Positions 52,627 to 61,024 of a stretch of DNA of 64,000 nt are shown here, in pieces. Source of the DNA: Salibacter halophilus. GTDB taxonomy: Bacteria; Bacteroidota; Bacteroidia; Flavobacteriales_G; Salibacteraceae. The notes beneath the pieces are model-generated. The model worked only from the letters and a program-made list of their open reading frames with translations, had not been told where the DNA came from and searched no databases. Position 1 is the stretch's first letter. Every line of letters begins with the position of its first letter. Where the stretch lies: positions 1 to 64,000 of the forward strand of contig NZ_WACR01000003.1 in the NCBI RefSeq assembly GCF_008806325.1, in the 5' to 3' direction. The translations under genes were made by a program, and so were the position numbers.

Positions 52627-54432
52627 ATGACTCAGAACCCTAAAATTTATCAGATAAATCGCAACCACATTGACCTAAAAAACAAAGTCGATACTGAGTC
52701 TATTATTCAAACAATAATTTACACCTACCAAAAGAAACTAAAATTAAAAAATGCCCCTAAAGGTTTGAACTTAAATCGTTTTGAAAAAGACGATATATCT
52801 TATTACTTATACCTTTTCAATACAGATGAAATAATTTCAGATTGGCAGGGTTTCTTACCTGAAGAACTGACACATAATTCTGATTTCACACAACAAAAAC
52901 TTTCGTTAATTCTATTTGCGCGGACACCTATTGAACTGTACTGTGTCATTGGTGGAAATGCTTACAGAATGGTTGTTCCCTTTATAAATCACTCATTTGG
53001 ACTGAATACATACTCAAGGATAATGAAACCTGAATCAGACCAACTCTCATCCATCAAATCACGAGGTATTACAGGATATAGAGCAGGTTTGAGCGAACAT
53101 TTTAGGGACAACTATAGAATTATTGACTTCATTAAGTTTGGGAAAATCCCTAAGGAAATAAACCTCATACTAAGTTCTGAAACTTCTAGCTTACATTTTT
53201 CCTTCCTCCAAGGAAAGTCAGATGAAACTATACAAATTGGTGTCGGCAAATCATTTAAAATTAAAAAATCGGTAGATTTCTACAAGCTTCATCAATTATT
53301 CAGTGAGTTGGACGTAATATCAGAACTAGCTCCTTCAGATTATCTGAGTTCATACAAGGAAATCGATGACCAAAAGTTCATAAGAGAGTTCCTATATCCT
53401 GAGTTAATCAAAAACATATTTAACGACATCCAAGGTTTAGGCAGAAGAAACAACCCGAATATAAGACGATTTGAACATGACTTTAGCAACCCAAATGATA
53501 TTGAGCAATTTTATGAAGCGGACAGTTATGACTTGAAAGAGAAAACTAAAAACAAAGGCTATAAAACCTTTAAGACAGTAACAAATAGAAGAGAAATATA
53601 CGATGCAGTACTGACTCGTGCAGTAGAACTACATGGTGAAAATGACAGGTTTAATTTCATGGTATTTCTCCAAGGAGCAAGAGTTACTTGTGTTAAAAAT
53701 AATAAGGCGACTATTGGAGCTAGTTTTCTATTTCACATTACAACGGAATTAAATGTTCTGAATCGACCATATTTTCTTGTAGATACAAAATGGTATAATT
53801 TAAGAAATTCATTTGTCCAAGATCTTAGGACTAGTGCATTACACATTTTGAAAACATATAAAGCACCATCAGAAATATTGACCATTCCATGGGACAAGCA
53901 AATTGTAACGAAGGAAGGTGACTATAATTTACAGTACAATGGTCACGAAAATTATTTCGTGCTTGATACTATAATCGTTGATGGTCTAGAGCTATGTGAC
54001 ATCCTTTACTATACTGATGATACTTTATACTTGACTCATGTTAAATATGGATTTGAGTCAAAAATGAGAGAACTTCACAATCAAATTAATATTTCAGCTC
54101 GAAGACTCAAAGATGTACTAGGAACTTCTGATAAATCGCTTTTAGAAAAGATTTATTACAAATTAGTAGAAAAAAGACTTAGTACAAATTCAATGACTAT
54201 TTCTGAATTTATCAAGTTATTTGATAAGAGAATAGTCTTCGTTTTAGCATTTACGTCACATTTAAAAGATGACTTATTGGTGGAAGACAACATAGATAGT
54301 TTTACTTCTAATATTACTAAATTTTCACTCGTCCAATGTTCTAGTGATTTACGAGCAGACTATTTTGATCTTGTAGTGCACCAAATAAGAAGAAGTAATA
54401 AAAAAACTAACGCCAAGAATGGGGGGATATAG
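52627..54432 (+). CDS. TIGR04141/DUF6119-like sporadically distributed protein
   Basis: A 601-residue soluble protein. The order FLPEELTHN, LILFAR, VIGGNAYRMV, FINHSFGLNTYSRI, SRGITGYRAGLSEHFRDNYRIIDFIKFGKIPKE follows the DUF6119 family as I remember it. It lies in the row of probable cassettes, upstream of an Mrr-like nuclease. TIGR04141 proteins occur sporadically and often beside defence genes, which suggests a phage-defence link; no catalytic motif is assigned. Confidence 0.6.
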   Translation: MTQNPKIYQINRNHIDLKNKVDTESIIQTIIYTYQKKLKLKNAPKGLNLNRFEKDDISYYLYLFNTDEIISDWQGFLPEELTHNSDFTQQKLSLILFARTPIELYCVIGGNAYRMVVPFINHSFGLNTYSRIMKPESDQLSSIKSRGITGYRAGLSEHFRDNYRIIDFIKFGKIPKEINLILSSETSSLHFSFLQGKSDETIQIGVGKSFKIKKSVDFYKLHQLFSELDVISELAPSDYLSSYKEIDDQKFIREFLYPELIKNIFNDIQGLGRRNNPNIRRFEHDFSNPNDIEQFYEADSYDLKEKTKNKGYKTFKTVTNRREIYDAVLTRAVELHGENDRFNFMVFLQGARVTCVKNNKATIGASFLFHITTELNVLNRPYFLVDTKWYNLRNSFVQDLRTSALHILKTYKAPSEILTIPWDKQIVTKEGDYNLQYNGHENYFVLDTIIVDGLELCDILYYTDDTLYLTHVKYGFESKMRELHNQINISARRLKDVLGTSDKSLLEKIYYKLVEKRLSTNSMTISEFIKLFDKRIVFVLAFTSHLKDDLLVEDNIDSFTSNITKFSLVQCSSDLRADYFDLVVHQIRRSNKKTNAKNGGI

Positions 54433-54563
54433 CGAAGACAGTAATTTACACATGTTATGGATTCTTAGTAAACTTTGTCTCGGTGGACAAGTACGCAGCT
54501 CCGAAATGCCATGCGTTTCATACTATAGACCATTAAAGAGCATTAAAATAAAGACAATAATTA
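54433..54563. other. Spacer between TIGR04141-like and Mrr-like genes
   Basis: A 131-base AT-rich spacer. Unlike the neighbouring spacers it has no clear CCAAC/GTTGG ends; weakly similar tatagcgaag and atgccatgcg segments could be a decayed site. No ORF or RNA seen. Confidence 0.35.
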
Positions 54564-55427
54564 ATGGATAAATATTTTAAATATAAATATGATGATCTCT
54601 TCAATCCAACTTTGAAAGCATTGAAAGAATTGGGTGGGTCTGGATCAGTAAGTGAAATTGAAGAAGAAGTCACCCAAATTCTTAATTTAAGTGAGGAAGC
54701 AGCTAATGAAATTCATAGAGAAAGCACTACTAAATTGACTTATCGGTTAGCATGGGCAAGAAACTACTTGAAAAGATACGGACTGCTTGAAAATTCTTCC
54801 AGGGGAGTATGGGCATTGACAGAAAATGGACAGAAAATCACTAAAGTTGACCAGGAAAAAGTTAAAAGAACAGTAGTAAAGAAAGATCGAGAAGAAAGGC
54901 TTCAAAAGGAAAATGATAAAAGCGAAAAACCTGAACTTAAAGAGACTACTGAAGAGATTGAAGAATTCTCATGGCAAGATAAACTAATTGACACAATAAA
55001 AAATATACATCCAGACCAATTTGAAAGACTATGCCAGAGACTGCTCCGTGAACTTGGATTTGTAAATGTTGAAGTAACTGGCAAAACAAATGATGGGGGG
55101 ATTGACGGTAAAGGTCTTATAAAAATTGGTGGAGTGCTTTCATTTCACGTAGTTTTTCAGGCTAAAAGATATCAAGGTTCAGTCTCTTCCTCTGTAATCC
55201 GTGACTTTAGAGGAGCAATGATAGGCCGGGCTGACAAAGGATTGATAATGACAACAGGAAGCTTCACAAGAGAGGCTAAAAAGGAAGCTCAAAGAGATGG
55301 AGCAACTCCCATTGACTTAATTGATGGTAATGATTTCGCTGAGAGATTAAAGGAATTGAATTTGGGTGTGGAGGTAGAAATGGTTGAAGAGGTAAAGGTT
55401 AATCAAGACTGGTTTATGAAAATTTGA
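54564..55427 (+). CDS. Mrr-family restriction endonuclease
   Basis: A 287-residue protein. An N-terminal winged-helix domain (about 1-95, YLKRYGLLENSSRGVWALTENG) and a lysine/glutamate linker precede a C-terminal PD-(D/E)xK nuclease with FERLCQRLLRELGF, the acidic GGIDGKG and the Q-A-K motif VVFQAKRY. This is the architecture of Mrr-type enzymes, which cleave DNA carrying foreign or modified bases. No partner methyltransferase is visible, which is expected for a modification-dependent nuclease. It lies between attC-like spacers. Confidence 0.9.
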   Translation: MDKYFKYKYDDLFNPTLKALKELGGSGSVSEIEEEVTQILNLSEEAANEIHRESTTKLTYRLAWARNYLKRYGLLENSSRGVWALTENGQKITKVDQEKVKRTVVKKDREERLQKENDKSEKPELKETTEEIEEFSWQDKLIDTIKNIHPDQFERLCQRLLRELGFVNVEVTGKTNDGGIDGKGLIKIGGVLSFHVVFQAKRYQGSVSSSVIRDFRGAMIGRADKGLIMTTGSFTREAKKEAQRDGATPIDLIDGNDFAERLKELNLGVEVEMVEEVKVNQDWFMKI

Positions 55428-55470
55428 AACCTTGATATGCAGTGCAATAAGGTATAAAAAACATAGGGTA

Positions 55471-55567
55471 GATAACGTTTCAGAGAATTTAGTGGACTAA
55501 ATAAACTTCGTACTCGGTTGATAGGTAAGTGCTTCGGAACACTAAAGTTATTTCACAAAACGTTGGC
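55471..55567 (+). other. attC-like intergenic imperfect inverted repeat 3
   Basis: The spacer begins GATAACGTTT and ends AAAACGTTGGC; the outer ends pair as AACGTTT/AAACGTT, and TTTAGTG (55488-55494) pairs perfectly with CACTAAA (55540-55546). About 97 bases can fold into one long bulged hairpin. A GGTATAAAA motif lies 21 bases before it, as in spacer 1. Similar arrangement and core to attC sites. Confidence 0.5.
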
Positions 55568-55577
55568 AGTAATATAA

Positions 55578-55886
55578 ATGGCAAACATTCAACCATATAT
55601 TGATTTGAAAAAGGCTAATTTCACAATATCGACACTTATCCTTTTGACGAATTTCTATTTTATACCTTTCAGTTTCATTACTATAAAAAGCTCAGGCGGA
55701 GCAATGGGGTATGGACTGTTAATCTTACCAATTTCATTGTCAATCAATTTGTTAACTCTAAGTTCTGTATTAGGCTACACAATAAAATATAAAAAGAGTA
55801 TTGGACTCCTAATTCTTAACTCTATTGGTCTAGTTTGGGCTTTATTTTGGCTTTGGCTACTTCTGACAATACCAAAAATGGACTGA
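55578..55886 (+). CDS. Small membrane protein of unknown function
   Basis: A 102-residue protein with three predicted transmembrane helices (about 17-37, 44-66 and 76-98). No family recognised. It starts 10 bases after the attC-like site and leads a two-gene unit. It is real by context (RBS-compatible start, same strand as its neighbours) but without functional clue. Confidence 0.6.
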   Translation: MANIQPYIDLKKANFTISTLILLTNFYFIPFSFITIKSSGGAMGYGLLILPISLSINLLTLSSVLGYTIKYKKSIGLLILNSIGLVWALFWLWLLLTIPKMD

Positions 55887-55892
55887 CTTGAA

Positions 55893-56309
55893 ATGAAATC
55901 CTTAATTACTCAATCATTGACATGTCTTATTATCTTCTTTGTAATATATGGGATTATTCAACTCATTGTAGACGTTATTGGTTGGTATTTCCTTTATCTA
56001 TTTATAATAGGTTATTTGGGTTTTATCATTTTAACTTCCAGATATAATTGGACTATAACTATACTCCAATTCTTATTGGTAGGATTTATAAGCTTCATGG
56101 TAATTGGGTTTTTATACGATGAAGTATATGAACCTGTTCTTGAACTGAACTTCCCTAGATATGAGTTCGAAATAGCCATAACAATTGGGCTAATAGAACT
56201 GATAATTATAAAACTGCTCTCTGACAGTATATTAAGCATGACTAGAATTGGATTAAAGAAAAGTTTAATTGAAAAAGTACTACTGCCAAATAAGTCTAAT
56301 AAAAAATAA
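55893..56309 (+). CDS. Polytopic membrane protein of unknown function
   Basis: A 138-residue protein with four or so hydrophobic helices (about 8-30, 32-48, 55-77, 92-112) and a basic end (LLPNKSNKK). It starts 6 bases after the previous gene. A reverse-strand frame over the same stretch is a shadow of these helices. No family recognised; last gene of the accessory row. Confidence 0.6.
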   Translation: MKSLITQSLTCLIIFFVIYGIIQLIVDVIGWYFLYLFIIGYLGFIILTSRYNWTITILQFLLVGFISFMVIGFLYDEVYEPVLELNFPRYEFEIAITIGLIELIIIKLLSDSILSMTRIGLKKSLIEKVLLPNKSNKK

Positions 56310-56377
56310 GCCAGACAAGCTTTAAGAAAGACTAGTTCAACTGGTGAAATTTGCCTATTCAACCAACCCCAACCCCT

Positions 56378-58411
56378 TCACCTCAAACTCCTCTTCAGCA
56401 ATTGTGCATTGATCGCTACAATCACGGTACTCAGGCTCATGAGGACAGCGCCCACAGCCGGACTCAAAACTATTCCTGCCCAGGCAAGAACGCCTGCTGC
56501 GAGCGGAACAGCAACAATGTTGTAACCGGCAGCCCAAAACAGGTTCTGAACCATTTTCTTGTGTGTCGCTTCGCCAAAGAGGATCAGTGAAGCAATATCT
56601 TCAGGGTTGCTGTTGACCAGCACGATATCTGCTGTTTCAGCAGCCACATCAGTTCCTGAACCTACAGCTATGCCAATATCGGCCTGAGCCAGGGCAGGAG
56701 CATCATTGACACCATCTCCTGTCATGGCTACAAATTCGCCTTTGTCCTGTAATTCTTTAATGATCGAGCTCTTATCTTCAGGTGATACCCCAGCGTGATA
56801 ACCATCGAGCTGTAACTTATCGCTCACAGCTTTTGCAACCTCTTCGTTATCTCCGGTAGCCATGATGACTTTTATCCCGTCATCCTGTAGCGTTTTAACC
56901 GCATCAGCCGATTCGGGTCGTATTTCATCTGCCAGCGCGATGTAACCCAAAACGGATTTCTCCCTGATGACATAAATCACGGTCTCAGCCTCGTCATGGT
57001 CAGAGCCGAACGATCCCTCAGGCTCTTCGATTCCTTGTTCGCTCAGGTAACCCGGGCCGGCTATGATTGTGCTCTGACCGTCAACTTTTGCCTGAACTCC
57101 TTTTCCTGTGATGTTTTCAAAATCTGAAGAGTTGGGAATGGTCAGATCCAGGGATTCAGCTTTCTTCAGTATTCCGCTCGCTATCGGGTGTTCAGAGTGT
57201 GATTCGATTGACGCAGCCAGGGCGATGAGCTCATCGTCTGACAGCTTTTCGTCAACACTCTTAAAACGCGTGACACCAAACTCGCCTTTGGTCAACGTTC
57301 CCGTTTTATCAAAAATAATGACAGAGAGTTTCCTGGCATTCTCAAAGGCTGTGCGGTTGCGGATCAGTAGCCCGTGCTTTGCCGAGTGAGAAGTGGAAAT
57401 GGCAGCCACAAGCGGAATTGCGAGTCCGAGCGCGTGCGGACACGAAATAATCATCACCGTTACCATCCGTTCGAGTGAATAATCAAATGGCTTACCAATT
57501 GCCAGCCAAACGATAAGCGTGATAATTCCGGCTCCCAAAGCGAGGTAGAAAAGCCATCCCGCTGCTTTATCAGCAAAGTTTTGGGTTTTGGATTTCTTTT
57601 GCTGTGATTCGCGTACCATGTTCACGACTTTCGACAGGTAGGAATCGTCACCCGTTTTTTGGACTTCTACTTTTAGCGAACCATTGTCGTTTACTGATCC
57701 TCCGATGACTTCGTCACCATCGCTTTTAGCCACAGGTTTGGATTCACCTGTGAGCATCGATTCGTTGACATGGCTCTGACCATCCTTCACAATACCATCA
57801 GCCGGAATTTTAGCTCCAGGTTTGATGAGTATGACGTCATTTTGTTTGAGATCTGTTATTTCAACTTCCTCAGTTTCATTCTCGCTCGTAAAGCGAAGGG
57901 CAGTGGAGGGCATCAGTTTGGCTAGTTCTTCCAGTGCATTGGAAGCGCCCATAACCGATTTCATTTCAATCCAGTGTCCCAAAAGCATGATATCGATAAG
58001 GCTGGCGAGTTCCCAAAAAAATACTTTTCCACTGAGACCAAAAACGACTGCACTGCTGTAAAAATAGGCGACTGCAATAGCCAGTGCAATCAGAGTCATC
58101 ATGCCGGGCTGTTTATCACTGATTTCATCTTTTAACCCTTTGAGGAAAGGCATTCCTCCGTAAATGAAAATGACCGTTGAAAGACCGAATAGCACGTATT
58201 TGTCTCCCGTAAACTCGATGGAAAAACCAAACAGGTTTTGGATCATGGGAGAGATAAAGACAATTGGAATAGTGATGATCAGCGATATCCAAAATCGCTT
58301 TTTAAAATCTTCGATCATGTGAGCGTGATGGTCGTGGTGATCGTGGTGTTCGTGATCTTTATGATTATCGTGATTGTGCTCTTTGTGTTCGTGGTGATGT
58401 TGATGATTCAT
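56378..58411 (-). CDS. copB: Copper/heavy-metal P1B-type ATPase, CopB-like
   Basis: A 677-residue protein from ATG 58411 (the frame extends to ATG 58441, but the TAATTTTG promoter box lies between). The first 30 residues are His-rich (HHHEHKEHNHD and repeats). The membrane metal site is CPH (ISCPHALGLAIP), as in CopB-type P1B-3 pumps, rather than CPC. The phosphorylation motif DKTGTLTKGE, the TGES-type loop (MLTGES) and GDGVNDAPALAQADIG hinge are intact. It exports copper or silver from the cytosol. Two GGTCAGANCC motifs lie near 57.0-57.2 kb. Confidence 0.93.
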   Translation of the reverse strand: MNHQHHHEHKEHNHDNHKDHEHHDHHDHHAHMIEDFKKRFWISLIITIPIVFISPMIQNLFGFSIEFTGDKYVLFGLSTVIFIYGGMPFLKGLKDEISDKQPGMMTLIALAIAVAYFYSSAVVFGLSGKVFFWELASLIDIMLLGHWIEMKSVMGASNALEELAKLMPSTALRFTSENETEEVEITDLKQNDVILIKPGAKIPADGIVKDGQSHVNESMLTGESKPVAKSDGDEVIGGSVNDNGSLKVEVQKTGDDSYLSKVVNMVRESQQKKSKTQNFADKAAGWLFYLALGAGIITLIVWLAIGKPFDYSLERMVTVMIISCPHALGLAIPLVAAISTSHSAKHGLLIRNRTAFENARKLSVIIFDKTGTLTKGEFGVTRFKSVDEKLSDDELIALAASIESHSEHPIASGILKKAESLDLTIPNSSDFENITGKGVQAKVDGQSTIIAGPGYLSEQGIEEPEGSFGSDHDEAETVIYVIREKSVLGYIALADEIRPESADAVKTLQDDGIKVIMATGDNEEVAKAVSDKLQLDGYHAGVSPEDKSSIIKELQDKGEFVAMTGDGVNDAPALAQADIGIAVGSGTDVAAETADIVLVNSNPEDIASLILFGEATHKKMVQNLFWAAGYNIVAVPLAAGVLAWAGIVLSPAVGAVLMSLSTVIVAINAQLLKRSLR

Positions 58412-58416
58412 GCTTT

Positions 58417-58424
58417 CAAAATTA
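58417..58424 (-). promoter_or_regulatory. TAnnTTTG -7 box for copB-like gene
   Basis: TAATTTTG on the minus strand, 5 bases upstream of ATG 58411, supporting that start over ATG 58441. Confidence 0.45.
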
Positions 58425-58533
58425 AAAATATGTAGCAACATTTAAAAGCTCTGCGGACAATAGTACCTGCTGTGCAACCTTTCAACAAAATTGTTGCAAA
58501 TTTGCCCTCGCAATTTTTAAACGAACACTTCCA

Positions 58534-60225
58534 ATGTCTGACGATAAAAAGATTATTTTTTCGATGCAGGGTGTCAGCAAGATACACCCGCCAAATAAAC
58601 AGGTTCTCAAAGATATTTACCTGAGCTTTTACTACGGAGCCAAGATCGGTATTCTCGGTTTAAACGGTGCCGGTAAATCAACGCTCCTCCGCATTATTGC
58701 CGGAAAAGATGAAAGCTACCAGGGCGATGTTGTGTTTACACCGGGTTATTCTGTTGGCTTTTTAGAGCAGGAACCTGAGTTAGATGAAGCGAAAACGGTA
58801 AAAGAGGTCGTGAAAGAAGGAGTTGCTGATACGATCAAGCTCCTTGAAGAATATGAAGATATCAACAAGCAGTTTGAAAAGCCTGAGGTCTATGAAGATC
58901 CCGATAAAATGGAAAAACTCATGGAGCGCCAGGGCAAACTGCAGGATAAAATAGACTCATCAGGAGCGTGGGAAATCGATCAAACGCTCAACCGCGCGAT
59001 GGATGCACTCAATTGTCCGGATGAAGACAAGAAAATAGAAGTCCTTTCAGGTGGTGAAAAAAGGCGTGTGGCGCTATGTCGCTTGCTACTACAAAAGCCT
59101 GATATTCTTTTACTCGATGAGCCTACTAACCACCTCGATGCTGAATCGGTACTGTGGTTAGAGCATCACTTGCAGGAGTACAAAGGAACTGTAATCGCGG
59201 TAACGCACGACCGTTATTTCCTCGACAATGTTGCAGGATGGATTCTCGAACTGGATAGAGGTGAAGGCATTCCGTTCAAGGGAAATTACTCGAGCTGGCT
59301 CGAGCAAAAATCAAAACGTTTAGAGCAGGAAGAAAAGCAGGAGACAAAGCGTCAGAGAGCACTCAAAGAAGAGCTCGAATGGGTTCGTAAAGGACCAAAA
59401 GGACGACAATCAAAATCGAAAGCACGTCTCAAGAATTACGAGACAATGCTCAATGAGGACGTCAAAGAGAAAGAAAAGAATCTCGAGATATGGATTCCGC
59501 CAGGGCCGCGCCTCGGGAATGAAGTGATCAAGGCTGAGCACGTCAAAAAGGCTTATGGAGATAAACTGCTCTACGAAGACTTGAACTTCGATCTTCCGCC
59601 TGCAGGAGTTGTTGGGATTATCGGTCCAAACGGTGCCGGTAAAACTACGATCTTCAGGATGATTATGGAAAAGGAACAGCCTGATGCTGGAGACTTCAGC
59701 ATTGGCGATACAGTTGAGATCTCTTATGTCGATCAGAGCCATGAGGATATCGATCCTGAAAAAACAGTTTGGGAAGTGATCTCGGGCGGTAATGAACACA
59801 TCGAACTCGGAGGTCGCTCGATTAATAGCCGTGCGTATTGCTCGCGTTTCAATTTCAATGGATCTGACCAACAGAAAAAAGTGGGAACGCTTTCCGGAGG
59901 AGAACGAAACAGATTGCACCTCGCGATGAGTTTGAAACAGGAGGCGAATGTGCTGTTGCTCGATGAGCCTACTAACGACATCGATGTGAATACGCTGCGC
60001 TCGCTCGAAGAGGCGATCAATAACTTTGCGGGTTGCTCCGTGATTATTTCACACGACCGCTGGTTCCTCGATCGTGTTTGTACGCACATTCTTGCATTTG
60101 AAGGGGATTCACAGGTTTATTACTTCGAAGGTTCGTTTACTGAGTACGAAGAGAATAAGCGCAAAAGAATGGGCGATGTTGAGCCCAGACGCTTCAAATA
60201 CAAAAAGCTCACTAAAGAAGATTAA
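58534..60225 (+). CDS. ettA: Energy-dependent translational throttle protein EttA (ABC-F)
   Basis: A 563-residue protein with two ABC domains: Walker A GLNGAGKST and GPNGAGKTT, signature LSGGEKRRVAL and LSGGERNRLHL, Walker B LLLDEPTNHLDA and LLLDEPTNDIDV. An arm-like insertion (about 95-140) and a lysine-rich linker (KGRQSKSKAR) follow EttA, and length agrees. It binds the ribosomal E site and controls the first peptide bond according to ATP level. A strong terminator follows at 60232. Confidence 0.94.
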   Translation: MSDDKKIIFSMQGVSKIHPPNKQVLKDIYLSFYYGAKIGILGLNGAGKSTLLRIIAGKDESYQGDVVFTPGYSVGFLEQEPELDEAKTVKEVVKEGVADTIKLLEEYEDINKQFEKPEVYEDPDKMEKLMERQGKLQDKIDSSGAWEIDQTLNRAMDALNCPDEDKKIEVLSGGEKRRVALCRLLLQKPDILLLDEPTNHLDAESVLWLEHHLQEYKGTVIAVTHDRYFLDNVAGWILELDRGEGIPFKGNYSSWLEQKSKRLEQEEKQETKRQRALKEELEWVRKGPKGRQSKSKARLKNYETMLNEDVKEKEKNLEIWIPPGPRLGNEVIKAEHVKKAYGDKLLYEDLNFDLPPAGVVGIIGPNGAGKTTIFRMIMEKEQPDAGDFSIGDTVEISYVDQSHEDIDPEKTVWEVISGGNEHIELGGRSINSRAYCSRFNFNGSDQQKKVGTLSGGERNRLHLAMSLKQEANVLLLDEPTNDIDVNTLRSLEEAINNFAGCSVIISHDRWFLDRVCTHILAFEGDSQVYYFEGSFTEYEENKRKRMGDVEPRRFKYKKLTKED

Positions 60226-60231
60226 TACTCG

Positions 60232-60260
60232 AAAGCCTCTGAATTTCAGAGGCTTTTTTT
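60232..60260 (+). terminator. Rho-independent terminator after ettA
   Basis: AAAGCCTCTGAA pairs with TTCAGAGGCTTT, a stem of 12 bp, followed by T residues, 7 bases after the stop codon. Confidence 0.9.
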
Positions 60261-60381
60261 GTAAGATTATTCAATGGTTTAAAATCATTTATTTTACCTT
60301 GAATTCTCTGAACCAATCCTGGTTAAACCTGTTATAACAGCAATTAATAATACGATAAAGCGAAATATGATTTTTGTCACA

Positions 60382-60410
60382 TTGAGTTAAAAACTCAAAT
60401 GTTAATTTTG
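60382..60410 (+). promoter_or_regulatory. Azurin promoter with embedded inverted repeat
   Basis: TTG (60382-60384) and TAATTTTG (60403-60410) are separated by 18 bases, matching the Bacteroidota -33/-7 layout. The -33 element is the left end of a perfect inverted repeat TTGAGTT-AAA-AACTCAA (60382-60398), a possible operator that would let a regulator cover the promoter. The repeat is directly seen; the regulator is unknown. Confidence 0.55.
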
Positions 60411-60427
60411 AACAAAATTTAAAAACT

Positions 60428-60970
60428 ATGAACAAGGTATTTCTAACTATTACAGCAGCTACAATGCTACTCGCTTCTTGCGGAGGCGGTGGAGGAGAGT
60501 CTAAAAAAGATTCTTCTAAAGATGAAGGAATGAAGATCGAACAAAAGACTCAGGAAAAAGCTGAGAAAGATGTTCCTGAAACAGTTGAAATCACTATTGA
60601 AGGTGATGACCAAATGAAGTTCAACATGAAAAAGATTGAGGTTTATGAAGGTCAAACTGTAAAACTCACTCTCAAGCACGTTGGTAAAATGACGAAAAAA
60701 GCAATGGGTCACAACTGGGTACTCTTAGCTAAAGGTGTTGACAAAGCTGCTTTTGGCGCTGAAGCTGCCGGAATGGAAAACGGAATTGAAAACGATCACA
60801 TTCCCGCAGACAGAAGTGAAGACATCATTGCACACACTAAACTTCTTGGCGGTGGCGAAGAAACAACGATCGAATTTGAAGCTCCTGAAGCTGGCGGATA
60901 CGATTTCATGTGCAGCTTCCCCGGACACTACGCTTCAATGAATGGTAAATTTATCGTGAAGAAGCCGTAA
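60428..60970 (+). CDS. Azurin (blue copper lipoprotein)
   Basis: A 180-residue protein with a lipoprotein signal (ASC, Cys18) and a charged linker (about 22-50) before the cupredoxin domain. Copper ligands H95 (GHNW), C162, H167 and M171 (CSFPGHYASM) match azurins; the usual N-terminal disulfide Cys pair is absent. It shuttles electrons outside the inner membrane, anchored to lipid. A terminator shared with the convergent gene follows. Near a copper ATPase, though not adjacent in one operon. Confidence 0.93.
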   Translation: MNKVFLTITAATMLLASCGGGGGESKKDSSKDEGMKIEQKTQEKAEKDVPETVEITIEGDDQMKFNMKKIEVYEGQTVKLTLKHVGKMTKKAMGHNWVLLAKGVDKAAFGAEAAGMENGIENDHIPADRSEDIIAHTKLLGGGEETTIEFEAPEAGGYDFMCSFPGHYASMNGKFIVKKP

Positions 60971-60995
60971 GGATTAAGCACAATATTTCTTAAAA

Positions 60996-61024
60996 AAACC
61001 GACTTTCACGAGTCGGTTTTTTTA
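60996..61024. terminator. Bidirectional terminator between azurin and mutS2-like gene
   Basis: AAACCGACT and AGTCGGTTT (9-bp stem, 6-base loop) with A-run on the left and T-run on the right, so it can stop transcription from both sides; the right side touches the stop codon of the MutS2-like gene. Confidence 0.85.

Noticed and set aside
46911-56309. Integrase, transposase or phage structural genes for the accessory region
   Set aside because: I found none. The ORF6N protein alone is not proof of a prophage, so I do not call a prophage or insertion sequence.
56012-56362. 116-codon minus-strand ORF opposite the last accessory membrane gene
   Set aside because: Hydrophobic on both strands because of the AT-rich helix codons; no start context, and its opposite frame fits the gene row direction.
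59410-59919. 169-codon minus-strand ORF opposite ettA
   Set aside because: Lies wholly inside the second ABC domain of EttA; composition is what the complement of that gene would give.
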